Shown here: positions 18,467-28,310 of the stretch, one piece after another
Layout of the letters: every line of letters begins with the position of its first letter
Position numbering within the stretch: position 1 is the first letter of the stretch
Assembly (NCBI RefSeq): GCF_034314045.1
Contig: NZ_JAVIWL010000001.1
Span: 372,001-436,000, forward strand
From: Glaciimonas sp. CA11.2
GTDB taxonomy: Bacteria > Pseudomonadota > Gammaproteobacteria > Burkholderiales > Burkholderiaceae_D
Length of the DNA stretch: 64,000 nucleotides
Reading direction: 5' to 3'
The notes under the pieces: generated by a model
The model's database searches: none
What the model saw: only the letters and a program-made list of their open reading frames with translations
Told to the model about the DNA's origin: nothing
Program-made: the position numbers and the translations under genes

Positions 18467-20119
18467 ATGCAATCGCCCACGCACCAAGTCACTAATCAGG
18501 TCAAACCACTGACCGATAACAATTTGTATAACGACGACGCCATATTGACGGCGGGCGTGCAACGCCTGCAAGCTGGCTGGCACGCCGCAGAGCTAGCCCG
18601 TTACGGTGCAGAATTGGGTCGCGAAGAAATCTGGGCGTTGGCAGATGCAGCAAATCGTCATGCGCCAGAATTGCAGTGCTTTGACAGTTTAGGTAACCGT
18701 ATCGATGCAGTCGAATTTCACCCAGCCTGGCATGCGCTATTAGGAATGTTACGTCGCGAAAACTTACACGCCTTGCCTTGGAGTGCGCCCCGCCCCGGAA
18801 GCCATGTTGCACGGGCAGCTGGCTACTTTCTCCATGCGCAGGTGGAGGCAGGATCATTGTGTCCAACTACCATGACGTTTGCCTCGATTCCTGTCTTGCA
18901 AAAGGAACCAGCCCTGTTCGCTGCCTTGCAAGCCAAATTATATGCGTGCGAACACGACGGTCGCGATCTGCCGCTAGGACAAAAAACGTCCATGCTAATT
19001 GGTATGGGCATGACTGAAAAACAAGGTGGTTCCGATGTGCGATCAAACACCACACTGGCTATTCCACTACCCGGAGGTGGCGGTCGTGGTGCAGACTACC
19101 TGTTGACAGGCCATAAATGGTTTTTTTCTGCACCGATGTGCGACGCACACATGGTATTAGCACGTACAGAATTAGGATTGAGCTGCTTTTTTGTGCCGCG
19201 CTGGCGGCCCGATGGCAACAAAAATACCGTATTTATTCAACGACTCAAGGACAAACTCGGCAACCGTTCAAACGCTAGCAGCGAAGTCGAATTTGAAGAT
19301 GCCTTTGGCATTATGGTGGGTGACGAAGGGCGCGGTATCGCTACCATCATCGAAATGGCAAATCACACACGCCTCGATTGCGTCATCGGCAGCGCCGGTC
19401 TCATGCGCCAAGCGCTTGTGCAAGCATTACATCATGCGCGTCATCGTAGCGCTTTCGGTGCCCCCTTGGCCGAACAGGCATTGATGCAAAACGTCCTCAC
19501 TGATCTGGCGCTGGAAAGCGAAGCCGCAACACTATTAATGCTACAACTTGCCAGTGCATTTGAGGCACCCAACGATCCCTTACAGCGCGCATGGAAACGC
19601 ATTGTCACGCCCGCCGCAAAATTCTGGATATGCAAGCGGGCCTTAGAATTCTCAGGAGAATGTATGGAAATCTGGGGCGGCAATGGATACGTCGAAACTG
19701 GCCCGATGGCACGTTTTTACAGAGAAGCACCGGTCAACTCAATCTGGGAAGGCTCAGGCAACGTCATGTGCCTAGATGTATTGCGGGCAATCGGGCGCGA
19801 ACCAGAAGGATTTACCCTGTTACTTGAACATCTGCACAGTGTCACCAGCGGCCATGCTTCTATCGGCGTGATGTTGAGCAGTCTAAAAAACTTACTTTCA
19901 ACACCGCCGGATCAGCAAGAACGCAACGCTCGCCGATTGGTTCAAACCCTCATATTAACGGTCCAGGCCGCATTGATGGCGCAACATGCCCCGCCAACAA
20001 TTGCCGACGCATTTATTGACAGTCGTTGCGACGCTGCGGCAGGACGTGTTTATGGGACTTTGAGCAGTGAGATCAACGCGGATGTTCAGAAACAAATCCG
20101 GAAGCGGGTAATGCCGTAA
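18467..20119 (+). CDS. AidB-like acyl-CoA dehydrogenase
   Basis: FAD-dependent acyl-CoA dehydrogenase-fold protein of 550 residues, in the AidB subgroup by length and style. ATG at 18467 is preceded by AGGAGA; an upstream ATG at 18416 lacks a ribosome site. Visible features: an extra N-terminal helical domain, GMGMTEKQGGSDVRSNTT in the flavin-binding middle domain, LTGHKWFFSAPMCDAHMVLA, and the C-terminal helical domain with ECMEIWGGNGYVETGPMARFYREAPVNSIWEGSGNVM. E. coli AidB is induced by alkylation damage and binds DNA, but other members act on acyl-CoA such as isovaleryl-CoA; which applies here is open. It is a single gene, divergent from dnaX. Confidence 0.88.
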   Translation: MQSPTHQVTNQVKPLTDNNLYNDDAILTAGVQRLQAGWHAAELARYGAELGREEIWALADAANRHAPELQCFDSLGNRIDAVEFHPAWHALLGMLRRENLHALPWSAPRPGSHVARAAGYFLHAQVEAGSLCPTTMTFASIPVLQKEPALFAALQAKLYACEHDGRDLPLGQKTSMLIGMGMTEKQGGSDVRSNTTLAIPLPGGGGRGADYLLTGHKWFFSAPMCDAHMVLARTELGLSCFFVPRWRPDGNKNTVFIQRLKDKLGNRSNASSEVEFEDAFGIMVGDEGRGIATIIEMANHTRLDCVIGSAGLMRQALVQALHHARHRSAFGAPLAEQALMQNVLTDLALESEAATLLMLQLASAFEAPNDPLQRAWKRIVTPAAKFWICKRALEFSGECMEIWGGNGYVETGPMARFYREAPVNSIWEGSGNVMCLDVLRAIGREPEGFTLLLEHLHSVTSGHASIGVMLSSLKNLLSTPPDQQERNARRLVQTLILTVQAALMAQHAPPTIADAFIDSRCDAAAGRVYGTLSSEINADVQKQIRKRVMP

Positions 20120-20203
20120 TCTGAGCATTGATATGTGAAGTAATGGTTTTCGCCAAATAGAGCCTGACGATACTTATACTGGAGCGGATTTTGACACTTC
20201 AGA

Positions 20204-20232
20204 CAAAAAAATAGCCCACTATGATGTGGGCT
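20204..20232 (-). terminator. terminator after tRNA-Cys
   Basis: Arms AGCCCAC (20213-20219) and GTGGGCT (20226-20232) with a 6-base loop. On the minus strand the stem is followed by ATTTTTTT. It closes the tRNA transcript 28 bases after the tRNA-Cys 3' end. Confidence 0.8.
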
Positions 20233-20259
20233 AAGCTCTTGATTTCATTGACTTATACT

Positions 20260-20333
20260 TGGAGGCGGGGGTCGGGATCGAACCGGCGTAGACGGCTTTG
20301 CAGGCCGCTGCATAACCACTTTGCTACCCCGCC
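20260..20333 (-). tRNA. tRNA-Cys (anticodon GCA)
   Basis: A 74-base cloverleaf on the minus strand. The acceptor GGCGGGG pairs with CCCCGCC, discriminator U is followed by an encoded CCA (20262-20260), the anticodon loop is CTGCAAA with GCA, and the T-arm has GGTTCGATCC. It lies downstream of pgsA and tRNA-Gly, as is usual in proteobacteria. Confidence 0.95.
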
Positions 20334-20501
20334 ATTCCTTGAAGTCAACAAGTAACAACAGTATCGGAAAATTTGCCAACTTTCCTGCTAGCACTACCAT
20401 TCCTAAACTATCGGAACAGACGCACATTCTAATGCTGGTTTAAAACTGCATTAGGTCCATTTACATCTATCAACATGGCTGATAGATGCTAGCTCGGACA
20501 T

Positions 20502-20533
20502 TAAAAAAGGAAGCTTTTTGAGCTTCCTTTTTT
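20502..20533. terminator. bidirectional terminator between the two tRNA genes
   Basis: AAAAAAGGAAGCT pairs with AGCTTCCTTTTTT around a short T-rich loop, giving a U tract on both strands. It lies just past the 3' end of tRNA-Gly and before tRNA-Cys, so the two tRNAs are probably not on one full-strength transcript. Confidence 0.75.
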
Positions 20534-20538
20534 GAATT

Positions 20539-20614
20539 TGGAGCGGGAGAAGAGGCTCGAACTCTCGACCTATACCTTGGCAAGGTATCGCTCTACCAAC
20601 TGAGCTACTCCCGC
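20539..20614 (-). tRNA. tRNA-Gly (anticodon GCC)
   Basis: A 76-base cloverleaf on the minus strand. The acceptor GCGGGAG pairs with CTCCCGC, the D-arm has AGCTCAGTTGGTAGAGC, the anticodon loop is CTTGCCAAG with GCC, the T-arm has AGTTCGAGCC, and CCA is encoded at 20541-20539. It sits 123 bases after pgsA. Confidence 0.96.
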
Positions 20615-20737
20615 ATTTTCTTTTGTATCCGCTACGCTGCTCTGCAACATCTACTGGAGAGACGCCATTATAGATGGTCTAAAAATGATGTCAAGCATTT
20701 TACAAAAGGTACTTAATAAAAATTCGACGCATGGTTT

Positions 20738-21310
20738 TTACTGCGCTTTTTCTTTAATCAGCGGCCAAGCCTTACGCAGGTAATAGAACATTGACCAAAC
20801 CGTCAGTACGGTTGCGATCAACATCAATCCATGCCCAAGAAGCCGGATATCAACGCCGAATAATTTGCCGGAATACAGCAGAACTGGAATCGCAGTCATT
20901 TGGGCGGCTGTCTTAATTTTCCCTAGTGAACTAACCGCTACCGATTTAGACGCACCAATTTGTGCCATCCATTCGCGCAACGCGCTGATGGTGATTTCTC
21001 GTCCGATGATGATAAACGCAATGATCGGACTTACCCGATCCAAATTAACTAACACTAACAACGCGCCGACGACCATTAATTTATCGGCGACCGGATCTAG
21101 AAATGCGCCAAATGCCGAAGTTTGATTCCAGCGACGAGCGAGAAAACCATCGAACCAATCCGTCAAGGCTGCCACGATAAACACAATGGCCGATCCTAGC
21201 CCGATATCCGTAGCAGAAAACCCAAAATCAGGGAGATAGAACACACCAACTACCAGCGGAATGAGCGCAACGCGTAGCCAGGTCAGAAGAATAGGAAAAT
21301 TAAAGGGCAT
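20738..21310 (-). CDS. pgsA: CDP-diacylglycerol-glycerol-3-phosphate 3-phosphatidyltransferase
   Basis: Inner-membrane enzyme making phosphatidylglycerol phosphate from CDP-diacylglycerol and glycerol 3-phosphate, the committed step to phosphatidylglycerol and cardiolipin. It has 190 residues and about five hydrophobic helices. The CDP-alcohol phosphotransferase motif is complete: the Asp and Gly of DWFDG, the AR of FLARR, then G and the two final Asp in GAFLDPVADK. It begins MPFNFPILLTWLRV. It lies downstream of uvrC with tRNA genes after it, a classic arrangement. Confidence 0.96.
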   Translation of the reverse strand: MPFNFPILLTWLRVALIPLVVGVFYLPDFGFSATDIGLGSAIVFIVAALTDWFDGFLARRWNQTSAFGAFLDPVADKLMVVGALLVLVNLDRVSPIIAFIIIGREITISALREWMAQIGASKSVAVSSLGKIKTAAQMTAIPVLLYSGKLFGVDIRLLGHGLMLIATVLTVWSMFYYLRKAWPLIKEKAQ

Positions 21311-21634
21311 AAATTATATTTAATGTTATCGCCATGAGACTAAGGGCTTAACTCTGCGTCCCACGATATTGAAACGCAAAATGCGCTGAGCAAGACCAAA
21401 TTTTAGCCAACTTTCCTGCCAATAACGCGCTATTGGTCAAGAGATTGGTAAAACACGGATCGTTTAGTTCATTTTGCAGCCAATTCCTCGCAGGAGCGCA
21501 GAGCCGATCCGACAATCTTCTGGCTTATTGCTCGGTATGCTCTGTGACCAGCACTAATTATCTAGGAGTATGGCTGCAGTTGGGAAATAAAACACGGATA
21601 AACCGCCTTAATCGATTTTACGCAACAACTTAGG
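21311..21634. other. intergenic stretch between uvrC and pgsA
   Basis: These 324 bases probably carry the pgsA promoter. I could not find a strong terminator, RNA gene or convincing coding frame; a 66-codon plus-strand frame has no recognisable features. Confidence 0.55.
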
Positions 21635-23491
21635 TCAATGGAGTTGACGATAAATATCTTCAGCCAGTTGCCGCGAAATACCCTCCACAGAAGCTAAATC
21701 ATCAACACTGGCATCTGCCACCGCTCTGAGTCCTCCAAAGCGTGCCAGCAGCTTTTGGCGTCTCTTTGCACCAACGCCCTCTATCTCCTCCAAACGAGAG
21801 GTTTGACGTGCTTTAGCACGTCTAGCGCGCATGCCCGTGATGGCAAAACGATGTGCCTCATCGCGAATCTGGGCGATTAACATCAACGCAGCAGATTCTT
21901 TACCTAATTCGCGCGGCGTACGTTCGTCAGCAAAAATCAACGTCTCCAGACCTACTTTGCGGCCCTCGCCTTTAGCAACGCCGACGATCAGACTAATATC
22001 CAACCCAAGTTCGGTCAGCACTTGCCGCGCCATTTCGACCTGACCTTTGCCACCATCAACCAACACGATATCGGGCATCGTACCGCCGCCATTGGCAACT
22101 TTCTCGTAACGTCGCATCAATACCTGGCGCATCGCGGCATAATCATCGCCCGGGGTAATGTCCTTAATGTTATAACGCCGATATTCGCCATTTTGCATCG
22201 CGTGATGATGGAACACAACACACGATGCCTGCGTTGCTTCGCCAGAGGTATGACTAATATCGAAACACTCCACGCGAAAAGCATCCACATCTGGAATATC
22301 GATAGTCAGGACATCGACCAATGCGCGTGTTCGGGCCTGCTGTGAACCCTGCTCCGACAACAGACGGGTCAACGAAATTTCTGCACCCTTTTGTGCCATG
22401 TCCAACCATTGACGACGTTGGCCTTGCGGTTGGAACACCAGATTAATACGATGTCCACATTGCGCCATCAATGCCAGCATTAATGCCGGTTCGTCGATAT
22501 CGAGATTCAGGATCAATGTGCCTGGAATAAAAGTATCAATATAATGTTGTGCCAGAAAAGCCTTCATGACGGAAACATCAATTGCTTCATCAGCGCCAAT
22601 CAATGCGCTCTCGACATGCGTGGGGAAATATGCCCGATCCCCAAGATGGCGACCGCCGCGCACCATCGCCAGATTGACGCAGACGCGACCGCCTTGCACA
22701 ATTGCGGCAATAATATCGATGTCGCTATCACCAACGATTTCCATACTCTGCTGGTGTAATACTTTAGATAAAGCACTAATCTGATTGCGTACTACAACCG
22801 CTTGTTCAAATTTTAATTCAGCCGCAAACGCGTGCATTTTTTGATCTAGTGTCGCCATCACTTCGGTTTGACGACCTCGTAAAAATTTGGCGGCATTGTC
22901 GACATCAACGGCATAATCCTCACGCGTGATCAGATCGACACATGGAGCACTGCAACGCTGGATCTGATGCAGCAAACAAGGCCGTGTTCGATTGGCAAAT
23001 ACCGAGTCTTCGCAGGTTCGGAGCAGAAAAACTTTCTGCAAAATTTGTATCGATTCTTTTACCGCCCATGCGCTGGGGAATGGGCCGAAATATTGATTTT
23101 TTTTATCGATTCCGCCACGGTAATATGCCATACGCGGATATTCCTGGCCACTAATCTTGAGATACGGATACGACTTATCATCTCGAAAAAGAATGTTGTA
23201 GCGCGGCTGCAAAGACTTGATTAAATTGCTTTCAAGTATCAATGCTTCAGCCTCACTGCGCGTCACAGTAGTCTCTAATCGCGCAATTTTCTGCACCATC
23301 ATTGCGGTCCGTGGACTAGCAAGATTTTTCTGGAAATAACTGGAGACGCGCTTTTTTAGTTCGCGCGCTTTTCCAACGTACAAAATATTGTCGGCAGCAT
23401 CGAAATAGCGATACACGCCGGGCAGATTCGGCAATTTGGCAACCGTGTCTAAAACGACTGCCATTGGATCGGGTATCTCGGAATCAATCAT
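21635..23491 (-). CDS. uvrC: UvrABC excinuclease subunit C
   Basis: Nuclease of nucleotide excision repair that cuts on both sides of a lesion after UvrA/UvrB loading, 618 residues. The N-terminal GIY-YIG domain reads [20 protein letters not shown], then [10 protein letters not shown]. The central UvrB-binding UVR motif lies near [21 protein letters not shown]. The UvrC RNase H-like domain has [18 protein letters not shown] and [16 protein letters not shown], and C-terminal tandem helix-hairpin-helix motifs follow ([21 protein letters not shown]). The four cysteines of the FeS/zinc region are seen around [20 protein letters not shown] and RCSAPCVD. It follows nagZ by 36 bases. Confidence 0.97.
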   Translation of the reverse strand: MIDSEIPDPMAVVLDTVAKLPNLPGVYRYFDAADNILYVGKARELKKRVSSYFQKNLASPRTAMMVQKIARLETTVTRSEAEALILESNLIKSLQPRYNILFRDDKSYPYLKISGQEYPRMAYYRGGIDKKNQYFGPFPSAWAVKESIQILQKVFLLRTCEDSVFANRTRPCLLHQIQRCSAPCVDLITREDYAVDVDNAAKFLRGRQTEVMATLDQKMHAFAAELKFEQAVVVRNQISALSKVLHQQSMEIVGDSDIDIIAAIVQGGRVCVNLAMVRGGRHLGDRAYFPTHVESALIGADEAIDVSVMKAFLAQHYIDTFIPGTLILNLDIDEPALMLALMAQCGHRINLVFQPQGQRRQWLDMAQKGAEISLTRLLSEQGSQQARTRALVDVLTIDIPDVDAFRVECFDISHTSGEATQASCVVFHHHAMQNGEYRRYNIKDITPGDDYAAMRQVLMRRYEKVANGGGTMPDIVLVDGGKGQVEMARQVLTELGLDISLIVGVAKGEGRKVGLETLIFADERTPRELGKESAALMLIAQIRDEAHRFAITGMRARRAKARQTSRLEEIEGVGAKRRQKLLARFGGLRAVADASVDDLASVEGISRQLAEDIYRQLH

Positions 23492-23527
23492 ATTTTGAAC
23501 TATTTAACATTGCTACCGCACTGGCAC

Positions 23528-24718
23528 TCAAGCGGGAACGAGTGCGATAACCAACTTCTTGGCAGCCCGGTATTCAGCATTTTTTTGTAGCTCATCCCAT
23601 TCCAGCGCGATACTCTGCGGCACCAACGTTGTCAGACGGGCCGCACTGGCTTGCGATGCCGGACTAGCTTCGAGACGCAGGCCAGCCAGCAATTCATCAG
23701 CTTTATCGGGAGAGTTACAAATCATCACGACATCGCAGCCAGCGTTTAAGGCTGCATTTGCGCCCTCTAACACTGTACCAGCAGAACTAGCCGCAGCCAT
23801 GCTCAAATCGTCGCTAAAAATAACACCGTTAAAGCCAACTTCTTCGCGCAGTATCGTCAGCCATTTTTTTGAAAATCCGGCTGAATGTGGATCTACTTTT
23901 GGATAAATCACGTGCGCCGGCATCACCGCCGATAAACTCATTCCGAGCCAGTCATATGGCTTGACGTCCTCTTCCATAATCTGCCGCAATGACCGCTGAT
24001 CAAGCGGAATCGAGAGATGCGAATCGCCTTCTACAAAACCATGACCTGGAAAATGTTTTCCGCAGTTTGCCATCCTGGCTAACCGCAGTCCATGGCTCAA
24101 GCTTTTTGCCAATAAAGTCACTACGCGTGGGTCACGATGAAAGGCACGCTCACCGATCACGGTAGACCCACCATAATCAAGATCGAGCACTGGCGTGAAC
24201 GACAAATCGATTCCGCATGCCCGCAATTCTGCGGCCAGCACAAAACCGACCGCCGTAGCCAGTTTGGTCGCGCCTAATACATCGCGGTCCCAATACTCTC
24301 CAAGCGCGCGCATTGCGGGTAGGCGTGTAAATCCATCTGTTCTGAAACGCTGCACGCGTCCGCCTTCATGATCTACCGCAATGAGTATATTCGGACGGGC
24401 TGCACGAATAGCAGCAGTTAACGCCGTCAGTTGCGCCCTATCCTGAAAATTGCGCGTGAAGAGAATGACGCCGCCTGTGAGCGGATGTTGAATCCTTCGA
24501 ATATCATCCGCAGTCAGGCTGATGCCGACGACGTCGAGCATTACTGGCCCCATTGGCTGTCGTGGCTGACTGTCGCCATCGGTTTCAATTTTTACTTTAT
24601 CAATCATTACCTGATCAATTTCGACATGACCAAGCTGAAGTTGATCAATCAAAAGATGATCAGTCATTAGCGTGCTGTCTTGCTGATCCGCATTTGAAAC
24701 TATTACACTCATACTCAT
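23528..24718 (-). CDS. nagZ: beta-N-acetylhexosaminidase NagZ, with N-terminal extension
   Basis: Cytosolic glycoside hydrolase family 3 enzyme that removes N-acetylglucosamine from anhydro-muropeptides in peptidoglycan recycling, 396 residues. The catalytic barrel starts at [14 protein letters not shown] (residue 56). [10 protein letters not shown], the [10 protein letters not shown] motif and the loop [18 protein letters not shown] with its acid/base His and Asp are present. The catalytic nucleophile Asp lies in [12 protein letters not shown]. The first 55 residues are an unusual extension with repeated Leu/Ile-Asp-Gln/Lys units. The ATG at 24718 overlaps the acpS stop (ATGA), which supports translation of the extension. 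A start at residue 56 (24553) would give a standard-size enzyme. Confidence 0.93.
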   Translation of the reverse strand: MSMSVIVSNADQQDSTLMTDHLLIDQLQLGHVEIDQVMIDKVKIETDGDSQPRQPMGPVMLDVVGISLTADDIRRIQHPLTGGVILFTRNFQDRAQLTALTAAIRAARPNILIAVDHEGGRVQRFRTDGFTRLPAMRALGEYWDRDVLGATKLATAVGFVLAAELRACGIDLSFTPVLDLDYGGSTVIGERAFHRDPRVVTLLAKSLSHGLRLARMANCGKHFPGHGFVEGDSHLSIPLDQRSLRQIMEEDVKPYDWLGMSLSAVMPAHVIYPKVDPHSAGFSKKWLTILREEVGFNGVIFSDDLSMAAASSAGTVLEGANAALNAGCDVVMICNSPDKADELLAGLRLEASPASQASAARLTTLVPQSIALEWDELQKNAEYRAAKKLVIALVPA

Positions 24719-25107
24719 ATTTTTTCCACAATGACAAAAGCGACCGCATACTCAACTTCGTCAGTAATCGACACCTGCGCGGTCAGACCGTTCTTCAACA
24801 TAAATTCTTCCAGAACACCGCTGGTGACGACCACAGGCTTGCCGCCAGGTGCATTCAACGTCTGCGTCGCGCGCCATGTCATCGGCATTCTCAGACCTAT
24901 TCCGATGGCCTTGGAAAATGCTTCCTTTGCCGCAAAACGCGTCGCTAAAAATCGAATACCGCGTGCCGCTATCTTAGCTTTTCGATGATGGTATTTTACG
25001 AGTTCTTCAGGCCCCAGAATTTTTTCCGCAAAGCGGTCGCCATGACGCGACAACGCCGCTTCAATCCGTGGAATCTGAATAATGTCAGTACCAATGCCGT
25101 AAATCAT
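24715..25107 (-). CDS. acpS: holo-[acyl-carrier-protein] synthase
   Basis: Transfers 4'-phosphopantetheine from CoA to the serine of ACP, activating fatty-acid synthesis; 130 residues, normal for the family. The N-terminal [18 protein letters not shown] contains the metal-binding Asp, and [18 protein letters not shown] the conserved Glu/Lys. The C-terminal strand [17 protein letters not shown] completes the fold. Its substrate, the acpP product, is encoded about 15 kb upstream on the same strand. It lies 31 bases after pdxJ and overlaps nagZ by four bases. Confidence 0.97.
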   Translation of the reverse strand: MIYGIGTDIIQIPRIEAALSRHGDRFAEKILGPEELVKYHHRKAKIAARGIRFLATRFAAKEAFSKAIGIGLRMPMTWRATQTLNAPGGKPVVVTSGVLEEFMLKNGLTAQVSITDEVEYAVAFVIVEKI

Positions 25108-25138
25108 GATGTCCTTTTACATTCTGTTTAGCCGCGAT

Positions 25139-25903
25139 TTAACTGTGACGATTCAACCGTGCCTTCACCATCAATGCTTTCATTTCACTGACCGCCGCTT
25201 TCCAACCAACAAACACCGCGTGCGCCACAATCGCATGCCCGATATTGAGTTCAGCGATGTCTGGTATCGCGGCAATCGCCTGGGCATTGGTGTAATGCAA
25301 ACCATGGCCTGCGTTCACCTTCAACCCACGGATAACGCCTTCCTGGACTGCCCGCTGGACGCGCTCAAGTTCGCTACGCTGTTCGGTAGCTTGATGCGCT
25401 TCTGCATAGCGCCCAGTATGCAGTTCGATGACTGGTGCGCCGACTTCTGCCGCTGCCTGAATCTGATCCACATTGGGATCGATGAAAAGGCTCACGCGTA
25501 TTCCCTCGGCTTGCAGTTGACGCACAGCGGACTGCACTTCGGAAAAATATTTGATGACGTCGAGGCCACCCTCGGTTGTCAATTCGTGTCGCCGCTCCGG
25601 TACCAGACACACATCTTGCGGTTTAATTTTGCAAGCGAAATCAATCATCTCTTGCGTCACGGCCGCCTCCAGGTTCATCCGGGTACGCAACAAGGGACGA
25701 ATGATCTCGACGTCTGCGTCCTTAATGTGACGACGATCTTCCCTGAGATGCAATGTGATTGCATCCGCCCCAGCTTCTTCCGCCTCCAAGGCGGCCCGTA
25801 GTGGGTCCGGATAGGTTGTGCCACGCGCATTACGTAATGTTGCGACATGGTCGATATTAATGCCGAGGTCAATGACCGTTGGGGTGGGATTAAGATAGCT
25901 CAT
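25139..25903 (-). CDS. pdxJ: pyridoxine 5'-phosphate synthase
   Basis: Condenses 1-deoxyxylulose 5-phosphate with 3-amino-2-oxopropyl phosphate to pyridoxine phosphate, the ring-closing step of vitamin B6 synthesis. It has 254 residues and a TIM-barrel fold. Seen motifs: [23 protein letters not shown] at the N-terminus, [32 protein letters not shown] with catalytic Glu, and [15 protein letters not shown] with the phosphate loop. It lies directly upstream of acpS. In the typical order it follows recO, but here a benE-type gene intervenes. Confidence 0.97.
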   Translation of the reverse strand: MSYLNPTPTVIDLGINIDHVATLRNARGTTYPDPLRAALEAEEAGADAITLHLREDRRHIKDADVEIIRPLLRTRMNLEAAVTQEMIDFACKIKPQDVCLVPERRHELTTEGGLDVIKYFSEVQSAVRQLQAEGIRVSLFIDPNVDQIQAAAEVGAPVIELHTGRYAEAHQATEQRSELERVQRAVQEGVIRGLKVNAGHGLHYTNAQAIAAIPDIAELNIGHAIVAHAVFVGWKAAVSEMKALMVKARLNRHS

Positions 25904-26021
25904 CAGTTTATGGGGTAGCAGATGGAATTAGTGGGTAGATATATTGGGCAGAGATGGTCGGTAAATAAATAGACAGTAGAATTAAAGCATAATTCAAAAG
26001 TACACCGACCTAACCGCTCTG

Positions 26022-27299
26022 TCATGAGTTTTGACGCAAAGAGGTCTGCACCGTAGAAGATGAAGGTCGGACAGATAGCGATGGTGGCTCCACAACGGTG
26101 GTGACAACAGCGGCAGCGTCCGAAGTTTGCGGAGCAACCCGAGCGCGCGAAGTCAGCAAAAATAAAGCAAGCGCCCCGGCCAGTAGCCCCCAGAACGCGG
26201 AACCAATACCCGCAAATGAAACACCGGATGCGGTAACTAGAAAAGTAATTAATGCAGCCTCACGCTGACTGTCATTCGACATCGCTACCTTAAGGCCATT
26301 CGCGATAGTTCCAAGTAGCGCCAGCCCCGCAATTGCCAGTATCAGTTCTTTTGGAAACGCAGCGAATAATGCCCCCACTGTTGCGCCAAATACTCCCACC
26401 AGCAAATAAAATATCCCTGCGAAAACACCAGCCCAATACCGTTTTTGTGGATCTTCATGCGCTTCTTTGCCAGTACAGATTGCTGCCGTAATGGCGGCCA
26501 GATTCAGTGAAAAACAACCAAATGGCGCGAGCAGAAAATTGGTTATTCCAGTCCACGTAATGAGTGGAGAAATCGGCACATCGTAACCCGAAGCGCGCAG
26601 CACCGCGACGCCTGGTGCGTTCTGTGATGCCATATTGACGACAAATAAAGGAATCCCTATACCTATCGCCGTTGCCCACGAAAAGGTCGGCATCGTAAAT
26701 ACCGGTTGGGCGAAGGCGATATGAAAATTCTCGAAATGCAATAAGCCCTGTTTCGCCGCAATCGCTATGCCAACTCCCAGTACGAGGATGATGGCATAAC
26801 GTGGAATCCAGCGCTTGCACAACAGATAAGCAATAAACATGGCGAAAACCAACCAAAATTGCAGCTTCATAGCAACAAAAACATCCATGCCGAAGCGCAC
26901 CAGAATACCGGCCAGCATCGCTGCGGCTATCGATAATGGAATTTTACCCATTGCCCGCTCGAACCAACCTGTCACGCCGCATATGATGCAAAGTGCTGCT
27001 GAAAATAAAAATGCCCCAATCGCCGCCGACATCGGTACGCCAGCAAGGCTGGTGATCAACAGCGCTGCGCCTGGCGTTGACCACGCGGTAACGACTGGCG
27101 TCTTGTAGCGCAATGACAAACCGATGCATGTGACGCCCATTCCCAATCCAAGCGCTAGCATCCATGAGCTAATCTCAGCGGGTGTCGCACCGGCAGACGC
27201 GGCGGCCTGAAACACGATAGCTGCCGAGCTGGTAATGCCGACCAATACGGTGATGAAGCCAGCAGCCAAAGTGGACCATGGGAAATTTTTCATTCGCAT
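26022..27299 (-). CDS. benE: benzoate/proton symporter family transporter (BenE-like)
   Basis: Inner-membrane transporter of 425 residues with about twelve hydrophobic segments, similar throughout to the BenE family. Markers: WSTLAAGFITVLVGITSSAAIVFQAA at the N-terminus, TAWSTPGAALL, MASQNAPGVAVLRASGYD, and the SRARVAPQ end. BenE proteins are annotated as benzoate importers, but no benzoate catabolic gene is present here and specificity is unproven. It sits between recO (12 bases upstream) and pdxJ (118 bases downstream), where most relatives have recO and pdxJ adjacent; it was probably inserted here. The final roughly 45 residues are a polar Val/Ser/Thr-rich tail. Confidence 0.88.
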   Translation of the reverse strand: MRMKNFPWSTLAAGFITVLVGITSSAAIVFQAAASAGATPAEISSWMLALGLGMGVTCIGLSLRYKTPVVTAWSTPGAALLITSLAGVPMSAAIGAFLFSAALCIICGVTGWFERAMGKIPLSIAAAMLAGILVRFGMDVFVAMKLQFWLVFAMFIAYLLCKRWIPRYAIILVLGVGIAIAAKQGLLHFENFHIAFAQPVFTMPTFSWATAIGIGIPLFVVNMASQNAPGVAVLRASGYDVPISPLITWTGITNFLLAPFGCFSLNLAAITAAICTGKEAHEDPQKRYWAGVFAGIFYLLVGVFGATVGALFAAFPKELILAIAGLALLGTIANGLKVAMSNDSQREAALITFLVTASGVSFAGIGSAFWGLLAGALALFLLTSRARVAPQTSDAAAVVTTVVEPPSLSVRPSSSTVQTSLRQNS

Positions 27300-27311
27300 T
27301 TTCTTGTTGTC

Positions 27312-28301
27312 TTACAATTGCATCAAATCAATCAAAATCTGGCGCGTATTTAACGGTGCGCCCCCCAAATGATAGGCCAGCAAAAATCGCATTAATACTT
27401 TGCTCTGCGCCTGCGTGTTGATATCACTGTAATCCTCGCGCGCCATATCCAGCAATGTTTTACCGCTAACTGATGGCCAGCTATCGGATAGCCGCGCCAC
27501 CCTAGGTCCGCGCTCCGGATCGACCACATACAGGAGATCGGACTCGACACGCTGCCGACTACCGGTACAGATCGTAAAATCCCCGGAAACCCCGGTTTCT
27601 TTCAATAATGCGCGTTCAAACTGCCGCAAGACGATCGGTGCTGGCTCCTGATGCGCCAACTTGTTTAGCGTGACGACGTAATGATTAAACAAAGTTGGAT
27701 GGGCGTCGTCCCGCGCCAACAGCTTTACCAGAAGTTCATTAAGATAAAAACCACATAATAGCGCTGACTTTTCCAATGGCAACATCCCGCCAACCCATTC
27801 GGCAGCGGTTAATGTACGGATTTCGGATTTGCCGCTCCAGCTGAGAGAAAGAGGTTGGAACGTTTGCAGCACACCACGCAGTTTCGACAGCGGACGCTTC
27901 GCACCTTTGGCTACCAAAGCAATCCGTCCATAATCGCGCGTAAATACATCCAGTATCAGACTGGTTTCGCGATGCGGATAACTATGCAGAACAAAGCCAG
28001 GTTGCCCCGCAATCCGCGACTCTGCAGAGGGACGAGTAACGCGCTTAGTTGCGACCGCGGCGGCGGCGGATGATTTTCCGCCATTAGGGGGAGTTGAATG
28101 TTGAATTGACGGTGAGTTGGCAATCAATCCAGGAGAAGGTGCAGATTCGGTTGTTGCGGCTATTGTGGTTGCACTATTTGCCAAACCAGAGGACGCGTTC
28201 TCGACAACAGCAACAAGTGTAGAGTCCGCCACCACGGTAGACAATTGTTCCGCGTGGACAGTAATTGCCTCTATAGCCGCATCAACACTGGTGGCACTCA
28301 T
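27312..28301 (-). CDS. recO: DNA repair protein RecO, with long N-terminal extension
   Basis: Anneals and loads RecA with RecR at single-strand gaps. The conserved part starts near residue 100 with [36 protein letters not shown], the OB fold, followed by the helical domain ([18 protein letters not shown]). The protein has 329 residues, whereas most RecO are about 240. The extra N-terminal part is an Ala/Ser/Thr-rich low-complexity stretch. The ATG at 28301 lies nine bases after era. I see no obvious later start with a ribosome site, but a shorter product cannot be excluded. Zinc-finger cysteines of some RecO proteins are not evident. Confidence 0.93.
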   Translation of the reverse strand: MSATSVDAAIEAITVHAEQLSTVVADSTLVAVVENASSGLANSATTIAATTESAPSPGLIANSPSIQHSTPPNGGKSSAAAAVATKRVTRPSAESRIAGQPGFVLHSYPHRETSLILDVFTRDYGRIALVAKGAKRPLSKLRGVLQTFQPLSLSWSGKSEIRTLTAAEWVGGMLPLEKSALLCGFYLNELLVKLLARDDAHPTLFNHYVVTLNKLAHQEPAPIVLRQFERALLKETGVSGDFTICTGSRQRVESDLLYVVDPERGPRVARLSDSWPSVSGKTLLDMAREDYSDINTQAQSKVLMRFLLAYHLGGAPLNTRQILIDLMQL

Positions 28302-28310
28302 ACCGACGTC

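Noticed and set aside
21433..21633. 66-codon plus-strand frame between uvrC and pgsA
   Set aside because: No family resemblance or ribosome site; intergenic in related gene orders.
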